Source: Microvirga sp. (GTDB taxonomy: Bacteria > Pseudomonadota > Alphaproteobacteria > Rhizobiales > Beijerinckiaceae). Taken from it: a stretch of DNA of 55,331 nt. This document shows, one piece after another, positions 39,165 to 48,727 of this stretch. Both the position numbers and the translations under genes were made by a program. The stretch spans positions 1 through 55,331 of the forward strand of contig JAQSWQ010000013.1 of assembly GCA_029266525.1 (NCBI GenBank), in the 5' to 3' direction. The notes under the pieces are model-generated. The model ran no database searches. It was given only the letters and a program-made list of their open reading frames with translations, and was not told where the DNA came from. How positions within the stretch are numbered: the first letter of the stretch is position 1; the number at the start of each line of letters is the position of its first letter.

Positions 39165-39545
39165 TAGGCTTGCCGAAACCGTGGCGCCTTCGGCGCGCTT
39201 TGGTTCGCAAGAAAGGTTACTGGACTATTGTGGATTTCCAAGCTGTTTGAAGAAGGATGGTTAACCTCCTCTTCACATTGACTATCTCTTTGGTCACTGC
39301 GTGGTTCTCAAACCAAGAATCCGCAGGGCCGATAACGACACGCTAAGGCTGCACGGCTTAGATGGCAAGCCGTCTTTTTCGGAAACTTCTCGTTCATGAG
39401 AATTCAGCGTGTGGTCGGGTCGCTTCGTGCCCGGAGATGGCTGCCATCGCGCCAAAGCGCTTCACGCATGTACACGCCGCAGTCTATTTTGTGCCGGCAT
39501 GAGCCATCGCGAATCGCGGCGCGCCGCGGCTGACCTCCGCCAAGC
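39165..39545. other. Gene-free stretch between divergent cytochrome and MFS genes
   Basis: 381 bases without a supportable protein gene, AT-richer than surroundings between 39210 and 39400. It contains a plus-strand terminator hairpin (39353-39379) and, on the plus strand, a TTGACT at about 39276 that could be a -35 box. The remaining sequence must carry the promoters of both divergent genes. No tRNA shape or repeat was found. Confidence 0.5.
39353..39379 (+). terminator. Orphan intrinsic terminator, plus strand
   Basis: ACGGCTT, a seven-base loop, AAGCCGT, then CTTTTTC: a seven-base stem directly followed by a U run, the standard form. No plus-strand protein gene ends here, because the nearest genes upstream run the other way. 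It therefore suggests a short noncoding transcript ending at about 39379, or attenuation ahead of the MFS gene that starts 166 bases later. Confidence 0.55.
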
Positions 39546-40745
39546 ATGACGGCGGGCGCCTGGAGCGGCACGTTCGCGGCGCTGTGCGCGATCCTCGTTG
39601 GGGTCGGCCTTGCGCGATTCGCCTACACCCCGCTGATTCCGGCGCTGGTCGAGGAGCGCTGGTTCACGCCGCCCGAGGCCGCTTATCTCGGCGCCGCGAA
39701 CCTCGCCGGGTATCTCGCCGGCGCGCTCCTCGGCCCCGTCATGGCGGCGCGGATCCCCGTTCGGGTCCTTCTGCGCGGCATGATGCTCGCAGCGGCGGTC
39801 TCGTTCCTCGCCTGCGCCGCCCCCCTGCCCTTCGCCTGGTTCTTCCTCTGGCGCTTCGTCTCGGGGCTCGCGGGCGCGGTGCTGATGGTGCTCGCCGCCC
39901 CGACCGTGCTGCCGCACGTGCCGGCGGAGCGGCGCGGGCTCGCGGGGGGCGTGATCTTCACTTCGGTGGGGCTCGGCATCGCCGCCTCCGGAACGCTGAT
40001 CCCGCTGCTTCTCGGCCTCGGGCTGCGGGAGACCTGGATCGGCCTTGGGCTGCTCTCGCTGGCGCTGACGCTCGCCGCCTGGACTGGCTGGCCGCACGCC
40101 GGGCCGCTCGACGGAGCGCAGGCGGCTGTGTCGCAGCCGCCGCTTCGCACCGCGCTGAGGCTCGGCGCGCTCTATCTCGAATACGCGCTCAATGCCGTCG
40201 GGGTCGTGCCTCACATGGTCTTCCTTGTGGACTTTATCGCGCGCGGGCTCGAGCGTGGCGTCGCGGTCGGATCCTGGCATTGGGTGCTGTTCGGGATCGG
40301 CGCGATCACGGGCCCGGTGCTCGCCGGCGGGCTCGCCGACCGGATCGGCTTCGGCCCGGCGCTGCGCGTCGCCCTCCTCACCCAGACGATCTGCGTCGGC
40401 TGGCTCGCCCTTCGGACCAACGGTTTCGCGCTCGTCGTCTCCTGCGTGGTGGTCGGCGCCTTCCTGCCGGGCAGCGTGTCGCTCGTGCTCGGCCGGGTGC
40501 GCGAGCTCGCCCACGGCGAGGGCGAGGCGCAGCGCGCCTGGACCTTCGCGACCCTCGCCTTCGCAATCGGCCAGGCGATCGCGGCCTACGGTTTCTCGTT
40601 TCTGTTCAGCCGGACCGGCAGCTACGCCCTGCTTTTCGGGCTTGGCGCCGCGGCACTGGCGCTTGCCTTCATCATCGATCTCGCGGTCGGAGCCTCGCGG
40701 CAAGGCATGACCACGAGCCCCGCCGACGAGCCTCAGGCGCGATAA
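39546..40745 (+). CDS. YbfB/YjiJ family MFS transporter
   Basis: A 399-residue transporter with twelve hydrophobic segments. The N-terminus GVGLARFAYTPLIPALVEE and the AAYLGAANLAGYLAGALLG helix pair are hallmarks of the YbfB/YjiJ branch of the major facilitator superfamily. The substrate is unknown for the family; export of small organic compounds is the usual guess. Its 3' end overlaps the L,D-transpeptidase gene by 13 bases, tail to tail. Start at ATG 39546, about eight codons before the first helix. Confidence 0.88.
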   Translation: MTAGAWSGTFAALCAILVGVGLARFAYTPLIPALVEERWFTPPEAAYLGAANLAGYLAGALLGPVMAARIPVRVLLRGMMLAAAVSFLACAAPLPFAWFFLWRFVSGLAGAVLMVLAAPTVLPHVPAERRGLAGGVIFTSVGLGIAASGTLIPLLLGLGLRETWIGLGLLSLALTLAAWTGWPHAGPLDGAQAAVSQPPLRTALRLGALYLEYALNAVGVVPHMVFLVDFIARGLERGVAVGSWHWVLFGIGAITGPVLAGGLADRIGFGPALRVALLTQTICVGWLALRTNGFALVVSCVVVGAFLPGSVSLVLGRVRELAHGEGEAQRAWTFATLAFAIGQAIAAYGFSFLFSRTGSYALLFGLGAAALALAFIIDLAVGASRQGMTTSPADEPQAR

Positions 40746-41374
40746 CGCCCGCCGCGCCTGACCAGCACCGTCGCGCCCACCGGCACGCGGTTGTAGAGGT
40801 CGACTACGTCCTCGTTGAGCATACGGATGCAGCCCGAGGAGACCTGCTTCCCGATGCTCCAGGGCTCGTTGGTGCCGTGGATGCGGAAGAGGATGTCCCG
40901 GCTGCCCTGGTAGAGATAGAGCGCACGCGCCCCGAGCGGGTTGCCGATGCCGGCCGAGGCATAGCGCGGCAGGCGCGGATTGATCCTCACCATGGTCGAG
41001 GTGGGGCTCCAATTCGGCCACACCCCTTTCCGCCCGACATAGGCGGCGCCTTTCCAGGAGAAGCCCTGGCGGCCGACCCCGACCGCGTAGCGCAGCGCCG
41101 TGCCGCCGCTCTGCACGAGATAAAGGAAGCGCTGATCGATGTCGACCACGACCGTGCCGGGCCGCTCGCCGCCCGAATAGCTCACCGTCTGGACGCGATA
41201 GGCGGCCGGAAGGCGGCTGCGGTCCACGAGCGGGATCGGGAAGGGCTGGTCCGGCGCAGTCCCGATGTACCAGCCCGAGTAATCGCCCTCGGTCGGAAGC
41301 CCCGCCATATGCGTGTTGCAAGCGGCAAGCGGCGCGCCGGCGAGCGCGAAGAGGAAAGTGCGGCGAGAACCCAT
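40733..41374 (-). CDS. L,D-transpeptidase (YkuD) lipoprotein
   Basis: A 213-residue envelope enzyme. The signal peptide MGSRRTFLFALAGAPLAAC ends in a lipobox with the cysteine at 19, and carries a twin arginine. The YkuD domain contains VVVDIDQRFLYLV at its start and the catalytic HGTNEPWSIG...SSGCIRMLNEDV, with Cys in SSGCIRM. Such enzymes make 3-3 crosslinks or attach proteins to peptidoglycan. The open frame continues about 140 codons upstream but in sequence antisense to metE; the ATG at 41372-41374 is correct. It is monocistronic, divergent from metE. Confidence 0.93.
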   Translation of the reverse strand: MGSRRTFLFALAGAPLAACNTHMAGLPTEGDYSGWYIGTAPDQPFPIPLVDRSRLPAAYRVQTVSYSGGERPGTVVVDIDQRFLYLVQSGGTALRYAVGVGRQGFSWKGAAYVGRKGVWPNWSPTSTMVRINPRLPRYASAGIGNPLGARALYLYQGSRDILFRIHGTNEPWSIGKQVSSGCIRMLNEDVVDLYNRVPVGATVLVRRGGRYRA

Positions 41375-41558
41375 GGCTCGGCGTTCGATTCGGACCCTAT
41401 GGCGCGTGGGTACGTGCCGCACTGATTCGGGCCTAGTGCAGCGAAAACACACCCACACCCTCGCGAGAATCAAAGCCGGCGGCGCTCGGGGGTTTGCGGC
41501 GCGCTTGACTTGCCGCCCCCGCCCAGCCCCTCTTTCCCCGGACGGGAGGGATGGTCCG

Positions 41559-42584
41559 ATGCTCCAGACGACGCTCGCAGGCAGCTTGCCGAAGCCGAGT
41601 TGGCTCGCCGAGCCCGAGCGGCTGTGGGCGCCGTGGAAGCTCTCCGGCGGCGACCTCGAGCAGGCGAAGCTCGACGCCACCATCCTCGCCGTGAAGATGC
41701 AGGAGGACGCGGGTATCGACATCGTCAGCGACGGTGAGCAGGCCCGTGTGCATTTCGTGCACGGCTTCCTCGCCAATCTGGACGGCATCGATTTCGGCAA
41801 GAGGACCGTGATCGGGATTCGCGCTGACCGCTACAAGGCCGAGGTGCCGACGGTCGTCGGGCCGATCCGGCGCAAGGGCTCGGTGCACGGCGCCGAGGCA
41901 CGCGCGGCACGGGCGCATGCCGGCCGCAAGCTGAAGTTCACGCTGCCCGGCCCGATGACCATCGTCGACACTATCGCGGACGAACACTACCGCAGCCGGC
42001 GCGACCTCGCCTTCGCCTTCGCGACCGCGCTGAACGAAGAGGCGCGCGAGTTGGAGGGGATCGGCGTCGACGTGGTCCAGTTCGACGAGCCCGCCTTCAA
42101 TGTCTACATGCGCGAGGTTGCCGAATGGGGCATCGCGGCGCTCGAGGCCGCGCGCCAGGGCCTTCGCTGCAAGACGGCCGTCCACATCTGCTACGGCTAC
42201 GGCATCAGGGCGAATGTCGATTGGAAGGAGACGCTCGGCTCCGAGTGGCGCCAATACGAGGAGACCTTTCCCCTGATCGCCAAGAGCTCGATCGACCAGG
42301 TCTCGCTCGAATGCCGCAACTCGCATGTGCCGATCGAGCTGATCCGCCTCCTCGATGGCAAGGACGTGCTGGTCGGGGCGATCGACGTCGCCTCCGACGC
42401 AGTCGAGACGCCGGAGGAGGTCGCGGAGACGATCCGGGCAGCGCTCAGATTCGTCGCGCCGGAGAAGCTCTACCCCTGCACTAATTGCGGCATGGCGCCG
42501 ATGAAGCGCGAAGTGGCTTACGGCAAGCTCGCGGCACTTGCCGCCGGCGCGCATCTCGTGCGCACGGAGCTTGGAAGAAGCTGA
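41559..42584 (+). CDS. Short cobalamin-independent methionine synthase (MetE catalytic domain only)
   Basis: A 341-residue protein equal to the C-terminal half of MetE (full enzyme about 750). Zinc ligands corresponding to E. coli H641, C643, E665 and C726 can be seen in HICYGYG, SLECRNSH and CTNCGM, and the homocysteine-binding aspartate in VQFDEPAF. The N-terminal half, which helps hold methyltetrahydrofolate, is missing. Related short proteins (core-MetE/Mes families) use other methyl donors; which applies here is unknown. The ATG at 41559 has GGGAGGG eight bases upstream; an open frame from 41313 overlaps the transpeptidase and is rejected. Confidence 0.85.
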   Translation: MLQTTLAGSLPKPSWLAEPERLWAPWKLSGGDLEQAKLDATILAVKMQEDAGIDIVSDGEQARVHFVHGFLANLDGIDFGKRTVIGIRADRYKAEVPTVVGPIRRKGSVHGAEARAARAHAGRKLKFTLPGPMTIVDTIADEHYRSRRDLAFAFATALNEEARELEGIGVDVVQFDEPAFNVYMREVAEWGIAALEAARQGLRCKTAVHICYGYGIRANVDWKETLGSEWRQYEETFPLIAKSSIDQVSLECRNSHVPIELIRLLDGKDVLVGAIDVASDAVETPEEVAETIRAALRFVAPEKLYPCTNCGMAPMKREVAYGKLAALAAGAHLVRTELGRS

Positions 42585-42677
42585 CGCGGCCGGCCCGCGA
42601 CGCATCTTGCCGTCCGGGGTACCCCGCGGGCCATCGAGGCGTCTCCGCGTCTGCGCAACCCACACACCTTGACGGCG

Positions 42678-43652
42678 TCAGCCTCGCAAGTGGCAGGCGG
42701 CCCAATGCCCGGTGCTTTTCTGCTCTAGCGGCGGCGTCTCAGTCGAGCACAGGGGCAAAACACGAATGGGACAGCGGGTGTGGAAGCGGCATCCGGATGG
42801 CGGGCGGATCGGGCTCGGGATCTCGCCCTGCAGGCGGATGCGCTGCCGCTTCACGGTCGGATCGGGGATCGGCACGGCGGAGAGCAGCGCCTCGGTATAA
42901 GGGTGCTTCGGGGCCGTGTAGAGGTCCCGTGCGCTCGCGATCTCGACGATCCTGCCGAGATACATCACCGCAACGCGCGTGCTGATGTGCTCCACGACCG
43001 AGAGGTCGTGCGCGATGAAGATGTAGGTCAGCCCGAACCGCCCCTGCAGGTCTTCGAGAAGGTTGATCACCTGCGCTTGGATCGACACGTCGAGCGCCGA
43101 GACGGGCTCGTCGCAGACGATCAGCTTCGGCGAGACCGCGAGGGCGCGGGCGATGCCGATGCGCTGGCGCTGCCCACCGGAGAATTCGTGCGGATAGCGG
43201 CGCAAATGGTCGGCGTTGAGCCCCACGGTCTCGAGAAGATGAACGATGCGCTCCTCGTATTCGCGGGGCGTCTTCGCGAGCCTGTGAATCGTCAGCGCCT
43301 CGCCGATGATGGCGCCGACCGTCATGCGGGGATTGAGCGATGCGTAGGGGTCCTGGAAGATGATCTGCATGTCGCGCCTGAGCGCGGTGAGCTCGCTGCC
43401 GTCGAGCGACGTCACGTCCTTGCCTTCGAACCACACCTCGCCCGAGCTCGGCTCGATGAGCCGCAGGATGCACCGACCGGTCGTCGACTTGCCGCAGCCC
43501 GACTCGCCGACGAGGCCCAGCGTCTCGCCGGCCGCGAGATCGAAGGTCACGCCGTCGACCGCGTGCACCCATTCCCGGTCGCGGGAGAAGAGGCCGCCCT
43601 TCACCGCAAAGCGTTTCTCGAGCTCCTTCACCCGCAGGAGCGGCGCGCTCAT
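42678..43652 (-). CDS. dppF: Peptide ABC transporter ATP-binding protein (DppF/OppF type)
   Basis: ATPase of 324 residues: Walker [11 protein letters not shown]-loop [12 protein letters not shown], signature [14 protein letters not shown], Walker [15 protein letters not shown], and the C-terminal oligopeptide-transporter extension GCRFHTRCP with paired cysteines. The N-terminal [17 protein letters not shown] insertion is typical of the F subunit. The start overlaps the dppD stop by four bases. It is the last gene of the minus-strand run 53220-42678. Confidence 0.93.
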   Translation of the reverse strand: MSAPLLRVKELEKRFAVKGGLFSRDREWVHAVDGVTFDLAAGETLGLVGESGCGKSTTGRCILRLIEPSSGEVWFEGKDVTSLDGSELTALRRDMQIIFQDPYASLNPRMTVGAIIGEALTIHRLAKTPREYEERIVHLLETVGLNADHLRRYPHEFSGGQRQRIGIARALAVSPKLIVCDEPVSALDVSIQAQVINLLEDLQGRFGLTYIFIAHDLSVVEHISTRVAVMYLGRIVEIASARDLYTAPKHPYTEALLSAVPIPDPTVKRQRIRLQGEIPSPIRPPSGCRFHTRCPIRVLPLCSTETPPLEQKSTGHWAACHLRG

Positions 43653-44647
43653 GCGGCCAGCTCCTGGCTCGGCGCGTGCAGCACGCAGGCCACCTTGTGG
43701 CCCGGCGCCACCTCGACGAGGGCCGGGGTCGCCGCGCTGCACGCCGCGCTCGCAAAGCGGCAGCGCGCCGCGAAGCGGCAGCCAGTCGGCGGATCGAGAA
43801 GGCGCGGCACCACGCCGCCGATCGTCTCGAGCCGGGTCTTGTACGTCGCCGCGCGGTCGATGCGCGGGATCGAGCGGATGAGCCCCTGGGTGTAGGGGTG
43901 GAGCGGCTCGGCGAAGAGCCGTTCGACGCTCGCCTCCTCGACGACCTTGCCCGCATACATCACGACGACCCGCTGCGCGGTCTCGGCGACGACGCCCATG
44001 GCGTGGGTGATCAGCATGATCGCCATGCCGAGCCGCGCCTTGAGGTCGTTCAGGAGATCGAGGATCTGCGCCTGGATGGTGACGTCGAGGGCGGTCGTCG
44101 GCTCGTCGGCGATGAGGAGCTGGGGATCGCAGGAGAGTGCCATCGCGATCATCACCCGCTGGCGCATGCCGCCAGAGAACTGATGCGGATAGTCGCCGAC
44201 ACGCCGCTCGGGGTTGGGGATGTTGACGAGGCGGAGCATCTCGACCGTCTTCTCCAGCGCCGCGCGGCGGGAGAGGCCCTCATGCAGCCGGATCACCTCG
44301 GCGATCTGATCGCCGATCGTGTAGACGGGGTTCAGCGACGTCATTGGCTCCTGGAAGACGATGGCGATCTCCTTCGCGCGGATCTTGCGCATCTCCTCGG
44401 CCTCGAGCGGGACAAGGTCGCGGCCCTTCCACAGGATCTGCCCGGCGACGACTCGGCCGGGCGGCATCGGGATGAGCTTCAAGACCGACATCGCGGTGAT
44501 GGTCTTGCCGCAGCCGGACTCGCCGACGACGCCGACGGTTTCGCCGCGGCCGATCGCGAGATCGACCCCGTCGACCGCGTGAACCATGCCGTCGTCAGTC
44601 ACGAAATGCGTCTTCAGCCCGCGGATGTCGAGGAGCGGCGCGGTCAT
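43649..44647 (-). CDS. dppD: Peptide ABC transporter ATP-binding protein (DppD/OppD type)
   Basis: ATPase of 332 residues with Walker [12 protein letters not shown]-loop [18 protein letters not shown], signature [14 protein letters not shown], Walker [15 protein letters not shown] and the C-terminal [11 protein letters not shown] extension with cysteine pair. These match the D subunit, which forms a heterodimer with DppF. The chosen ATG overlaps the stop of the preceding VOC gene by four bases; the open frame upstream belongs to the antisense of other genes. Confidence 0.93.
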   Translation of the reverse strand: MTAPLLDIRGLKTHFVTDDGMVHAVDGVDLAIGRGETVGVVGESGCGKTITAMSVLKLIPMPPGRVVAGQILWKGRDLVPLEAEEMRKIRAKEIAIVFQEPMTSLNPVYTIGDQIAEVIRLHEGLSRRAALEKTVEMLRLVNIPNPERRVGDYPHQFSGGMRQRVMIAMALSCDPQLLIADEPTTALDVTIQAQILDLLNDLKARLGMAIMLITHAMGVVAETAQRVVVMYAGKVVEEASVERLFAEPLHPYTQGLIRSIPRIDRAATYKTRLETIGGVVPRLLDPPTGCRFAARCRFASAACSAATPALVEVAPGHKVACVLHAPSQELAA

Positions 44648-45060
44648 TCGGGGCCGGCGCCCTGGTGCACGGCCTCGAGCTTGTGCCCGTCCGAGTCTAT
44701 CACGAAGGCGGCGTAGTAGGCGGCGCCGTAGCGGGGGCGCAGCCCCGGTGCACCCTCGTCTCGCCCGCCCGCTTCCATCGCCGCGGCATGGAACGCATCG
44801 ACCGCCGCCCGGCTCGGCGCCGTGAAGGCGAGATGGAAGCCCGGGCCCGGCGGGGTCGCGTCGCGTGGGCGGGCGAACAACGCAAGCTGGTCCGCCGCTC
44901 CCGGCCGGCCGAAGCCGGCACCGTCGCGGCTCGCCCACAGCCGCCGATAGCCGAGCGGAGCGAGGATACGTTCATAAAAAGCCGCGGCCCGGTCGAGGTC
45001 GCGGACTCCGAACGACAAATGCGACAGCATGCCGGACGCGGCGATCTCGTCGGATGCCAT
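44644..45060 (-). CDS. VOC-family (glyoxalase/bleomycin-resistance-like) protein
   Basis: A 138-residue vicinal-oxygen-chelate protein with one betaalphabetabetabeta pair: [55 protein letters not shown] and a C-terminal [17 protein letters not shown], in which H14 and the terminal E could be metal ligands. Substrate unknown; homologues include dioxygenases, isomerases and resistance proteins. It is inserted between dppC and dppD, overlapping dppD by four bases and following dppC by two. A start ten codons later (45030) is also possible. Confidence 0.85.
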   Translation of the reverse strand: MASDEIAASGMLSHLSFGVRDLDRAAAFYERILAPLGYRRLWASRDGAGFGRPGAADQLALFARPRDATPPGPGFHLAFTAPSRAAVDAFHAAAMEAGGRDEGAPGLRPRYGAAYYAAFVIDSDGHKLEAVHQGAGPE

Positions 45061-45062
45061 CG

Positions 45063-46001
45063 CTACAGCACCTTGCGCGGGTCGAGAGCGTCGCGCAGCC
45101 CATCCCCGATGAAGTTGATGGTGAGCACGGCAAGGAAGATCGCGGCGCCCGGAAATAGGGCCCAATGCGGCGCGAAGTCGAGGTAATCTTTGGCGTCGTA
45201 GAGGAGCCGTCCCCAGGTCGGGATGTCGGGCGGGAAGCCCAGCCCCAGGAAGGACAGTGTCGATTCCGCGATGATGGCTGCGGCGACGTCGATGGTACCG
45301 GCGACGATCACGGGCCCGAGCGCGTTGGGCAGGATGTGGCGCGCGACCTGCCGGGAGGTCGAGGCGCCGAGGGCACGCGCGGCTTCGACGAACTCCTTCT
45401 CGCGCAGCGAGAAGAACTGCGCCCGAACGAGCCGCGCCACCGGCATCCAGCGAAAACCTCCGATGACCACGACGATGAGGATGAAGACGCCGACCTCCGG
45501 GCCGAAGACATCCTTCAACTGATCGCGGAACAGGTAGATCACGAGGAGGAGGACGGGCAGCGGGGGCAGCGAGAGGAAAAGATCGGTCAGCCACATCAGC
45601 CCGGCGTCCACGCTGCCGCGGGAGATGCCGGCGATCGCGCCGATCAGCACGCCGACGCAGATGGCCACCACCATGGCGGCGAGCCCGACGGCAAGCGAGA
45701 TGCGTCCGCCGTAGAGCATGCGCGCAAGGAGGTCCTGACCGAGGTCGTCGGTGCCAAACGGATGCCGCCAACTCGGCGGGCTCAAGCGCGCCGTGAAATC
45801 GATGTCGTTGATCGGCACGCGCCAGACGAGCGGACCGAGAACCACCATCAGCACCATCAGCGCCAGGATCACGACGCTCGCCAGCGCGAGCCGGTGGCGC
45901 CTGAACCGGCGCCATGCCTCGCGCCCGGGCGAGAACGGCCGGGCGCGCACCGCCGCGATGGGCACGCTAGCGGTAGGAGATGCGAGGGTCGAGCCAGCCA
46001 T
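45063..46001 (-). CDS. dppC: Peptide ABC transporter permease (DppC type)
   Basis: Inner-membrane permease of 312 residues with the N-terminal OppC domain (one helix, about 38-62, then HPFGTDDLGQDLLARML) and five further helices in the permease domain. The EAA loop reads EFVEAARALGASTSRQVARHILPNA, as in DppC. The ATG overlaps the last 35 bases of dppB, longer than usual overlaps; no other start keeps the family N-terminus. Confidence 0.92.
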   Translation of the reverse strand: MAGSTLASPTASVPIAAVRARPFSPGREAWRRFRRHRLALASVVILALMVLMVVLGPLVWRVPINDIDFTARLSPPSWRHPFGTDDLGQDLLARMLYGGRISLAVGLAAMVVAICVGVLIGAIAGISRGSVDAGLMWLTDLFLSLPPLPVLLLVIYLFRDQLKDVFGPEVGVFILIVVVIGGFRWMPVARLVRAQFFSLREKEFVEAARALGASTSRQVARHILPNALGPVIVAGTIDVAAAIIAESTLSFLGLGFPPDIPTWGRLLYDAKDYLDFAPHWALFPGAAIFLAVLTINFIGDGLRDALDPRKVL

Positions 46002-46926
46002 AGAGCAGGTCCGCCACGAGGTTGAAGGCGATGACGAGACAGGCGAAGACGAAGGTCACTGCCATCACCACCGGCGTGTCGTTGGTCAGGATCGAGGCGA
46101 TGAGGAGCGATCCGATTCCGGGGATGCGAAAGATCTGCTCGGTGACGATGGCGCCGCCGAACACGGCCGGCATCTGCAACGCGACGAGCGTCACCACCGG
46201 GATGAGCGCGTTGCGCACGACGTGCTTGAGCACAACGACGTGCTCGGAGAGGCCCTTTGCACGCGCCGTGGTGACGTGATCGAGGCGGATAACGTCGAGC
46301 ACGGCGGCGCGCACGTAGCGGGTCCACGAGGCGCCCTGGAACAGGCCGAGCACCGCGATGGGCATGATCGACTGCTTGAAGTGCTCCCAAAACCATTGCC
46401 ACCCCGTCGCAGAGATGTCGGCGCGGTAGACGAAGGGCAGCCAGTCGAGCTGGATCGAGAACACCAGGATGAACAGGAGTCCGGTGAAGAAGGTCGGCAG
46501 CGAGAAGCCGACGAAGGTGAGCGTGTTAGCGATCTGGTCGAAAACCGAATAGGGCCGCGTCGCGGCGTAGATCCCGACCGGCAGCGCGACCGCAAGCGCC
46601 AGGATCTGCGAAGAGCCGATGACGAACAGCGTCGTCGGCAGCCGCTGCAGGATCAGCGTGTCGACGTCGACCCGGCTTGCGAAGGAGAAGCCCCAGTCGC
46701 CTCGCACCATCGCGAGAAGCCAGTGGAAGTAGCGGAGGTAGATCGGGTCGTCGAGGCCGAACTTGGCCCGCAGGTTCGCGCGCACCTCGGGCGGCACGTT
46801 CGGGTTCGTCGCGAGCTCCTCGAACGGGTCGCCCGGCGCGAGCGCCAGCACGGTGAACAGGACGACGCTGATCCCGAGCAGGCTCGGGATCGCGATGAGC
46901 AGGCGTCGGGTAAGGTACCGGCTCAC
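45967..46926 (-). CDS. dppB: Peptide ABC transporter permease (DppB type)
   Basis: Permease of 319 residues. The N-terminus MSRYLTRRLLIAIPSLLGIS and the following PGDPFEELA are characteristic of DppB, as is the C-terminal SIPGIGSLLIASILTNDTP-like segment and the EAA loop HVTTARAKGLSEHVVVLKHVVRNA. Six membrane helices. It begins ten bases after the stop of the substrate-binding gene, completing the order A-B-C-(VOC)-D-F. Confidence 0.93.
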   Translation of the reverse strand: MSRYLTRRLLIAIPSLLGISVVLFTVLALAPGDPFEELATNPNVPPEVRANLRAKFGLDDPIYLRYFHWLLAMVRGDWGFSFASRVDVDTLILQRLPTTLFVIGSSQILALAVALPVGIYAATRPYSVFDQIANTLTFVGFSLPTFFTGLLFILVFSIQLDWLPFVYRADISATGWQWFWEHFKQSIMPIAVLGLFQGASWTRYVRAAVLDVIRLDHVTTARAKGLSEHVVVLKHVVRNALIPVVTLVALQMPAVFGGAIVTEQIFRIPGIGSLLIASILTNDTPVVMAVTFVFACLVIAFNLVADLLYGWLDPRISYR

Positions 46927-46936
46927 GAGAGACGGC

Positions 46937-48727
46937 TCACGCCTCCCGATACCAATCCTTCAGCGTCGCGAGGTCGTTGTCCCAGCCGCTGATCTCGAGC
47001 CGCATCTTGTTCGACACGGCGCCCGCCTTCGGACGGTTGACGATCGGGATGACGGCGTGATCCGAGCACACGAGGTCGTTCACGCGGACGAAGAGCGCCG
47101 CGCGTTTCACCGGATCGAGTTCCCCCTGGGCCGCCCGGTAGGCCTTGTCGACTTCTTCGTTGCGCCAGCGAGTGATGTTCCGGCCCTGCCATTTGTTGTC
47201 CTTGGTCGCGACCTCCCACGACACGAACTGGTTCATGAACAGCTCGGGATCCGGCTCCGTCATGGTCGTGTTGTACATCTGGATGTCGCAGTAGAACTTC
47301 GTGTAGGTGTCCGGGTTGGCGACGTCGGACGAGAAGAACACGGAAGCCGTGACCGACTTCAGCTCCAGGTCGATGCCCGCCCTTTGGCAGGCCTGCTTGA
47401 CCACCGCTTGATTCTTCTGACGCGGCGCGTTGATCGAAGTCTGGTAGACGAGCTTGAGCTTCTTGCCTTCCTTCTCGCGGATGCCGTCGGCGCCGCGCTT
47501 CCAGCCGCCGGCGTCCAGGATCTGGTTCGCCTTGTCGATGTTGAACTCGAACTTCATGGTCTTGGAGCGGAAGCGCTCTGGATTGTTGAGGAAGTTCGCG
47601 GTTGCGATGCCGGTGCGGCCGTAGATGTGGTCCTGCACCGACTTCCTGTCGACCAGCAGCCCGAGCGCCTGGCGTACCGCTGGATCCGAAAGGATCGGGT
47701 GCTTGGTCTTGACGCTCGAACGCTCCCCGTCCACCTCGGTCCACGGGTCTGTCGAGTTGAGCTGGATGTGCTCGATCGCGCCGCCGGGGGTGATCAGGAT
47801 GCGGCCCTTGCCGCCTTTCTCGAGGCGCTGCAGCAGCTCGTCCTCGACCTGCATGTTCCAGGCGTAGTCGAACTCGCCGGTCTGCAACACCGCACGCGCC
47901 GCCGAGACCGCGTCGCCCCCGCCCTTCACCTCGATCGAGTCGAAATGAGGCCGGTTCGGCTCGTGGTAGTTCTGGTTGATCTCGCCGCGCACCATGTCGC
48001 CAGGCTTGAAGTCGACGAATTTGTAGGGCCCGGTGCCGACGGGCTTCAGGTTGGTCGGCGCGTCGCGCGACTTGTCGCCCTTGTAATCCTCGAACAGGTG
48101 CTTGGGGATCAGCATGCCGCGCGTACCGACGAAGGCGTCTGCCCAGAACGGCGTCGGCTTCTTGAAGGATACCTTGATCGTGTGGCTGTCGAGCTTCTCG
48201 ACCGTCACGTCCCTGTAGTTCGCGATGGTCACCGCGGCAGTGGCCGGATCGCGGGCGTATTCCCAATTGAACACGCAATCATCGGCAGTGAACGGCTTGC
48301 CGTCGTGCCAGGCGACATCGCGCTTGAGCTTCCAGATCACCCACATGCCGTCGGGGGCGAGGCCGCCGTTCTCGCGCGAGGGGATCTCCGCCGCGAGAAC
48401 GGGAAAGAGCTCGCCATCCGGATCCCATCCGGCGAGCGGCTCATAGAAAATGCGCGCGGCGTCCTGATCCTTGGTGCCGACCGCAAAATGCGGATTGAGG
48501 AGCGTGGCCCCTTGCCACCAGAGCACCTTGAGCGCGCCGCCGCCGCCGCGTTTGGTCGGCTTGTAGGGGAACCGCTCCTGAGCGCGCGCGACGCCGCCCG
48601 ACGCAAGCATCTCGTTCGCGAGCGGCGCGGTGATGCCGAGGGCCAGCATCCGGGCGATGAACGCCCGCCTCGACATCTTGCCGTCCTTCACTCGCCCAAC
48701 CAGGAGCCGCAGCCGCTTCTCGTTCAT
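46937..48727 (-). CDS. dppA: Peptide/solute ABC transporter substrate-binding protein (SBP family 5)
   Basis: Periplasmic binding protein, 596 residues. Signal: a twin-arginine motif SRRAF at 19-23 followed by a hydrophobic stretch ending ASGGVARAQ, so Tat export is likely. The SBP-5 fold is shown by YEPLAGWDPDGELFPVLA, AWHDGKPFTADDCVFNWEY, LKPVGTGPYKFVDF and DPAVRQALGLLVDRKSV. The ligand may be a peptide or other solute of the family, such as an opine or sugar; not readable. A GGGAGGACC ribosome binding site supports the ATG at 48725-48727. A 192-base unassigned gap precedes it. Confidence 0.92.
   Translation of the reverse strand: MNEKRLRLLVGRVKDGKMSRRAFIARMLALGITAPLANEMLASGGVARAQERFPYKPTKRGGGGALKVLWWQGATLLNPHFAVGTKDQDAARIFYEPLAGWDPDGELFPVLAAEIPSRENGGLAPDGMWVIWKLKRDVAWHDGKPFTADDCVFNWEYARDPATAAVTIANYRDVTVEKLDSHTIKVSFKKPTPFWADAFVGTRGMLIPKHLFEDYKGDKSRDAPTNLKPVGTGPYKFVDFKPGDMVRGEINQNYHEPNRPHFDSIEVKGGGDAVSAARAVLQTGEFDYAWNMQVEDELLQRLEKGGKGRILITPGGAIEHIQLNSTDPWTEVDGERSSVKTKHPILSDPAVRQALGLLVDRKSVQDHIYGRTGIATANFLNNPERFRSKTMKFEFNIDKANQILDAGGWKRGADGIREKEGKKLKLVYQTSINAPRQKNQAVVKQACQRAGIDLELKSVTASVFFSSDVANPDTYTKFYCDIQMYNTTMTEPDPELFMNQFVSWEVATKDNKWQGRNITRWRNEEVDKAYRAAQGELDPVKRAALFVRVNDLVCSDHAVIPIVNRPKAGAVSNKMRLEISGWDNDLATLKDWYREA

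Noticed and set aside
42585-42677. Possible terminator between convergent metE and dppF (GGGGTACCCC)
   Set aside because: The palindrome has no loop or U run, so an intrinsic terminator is not supported.
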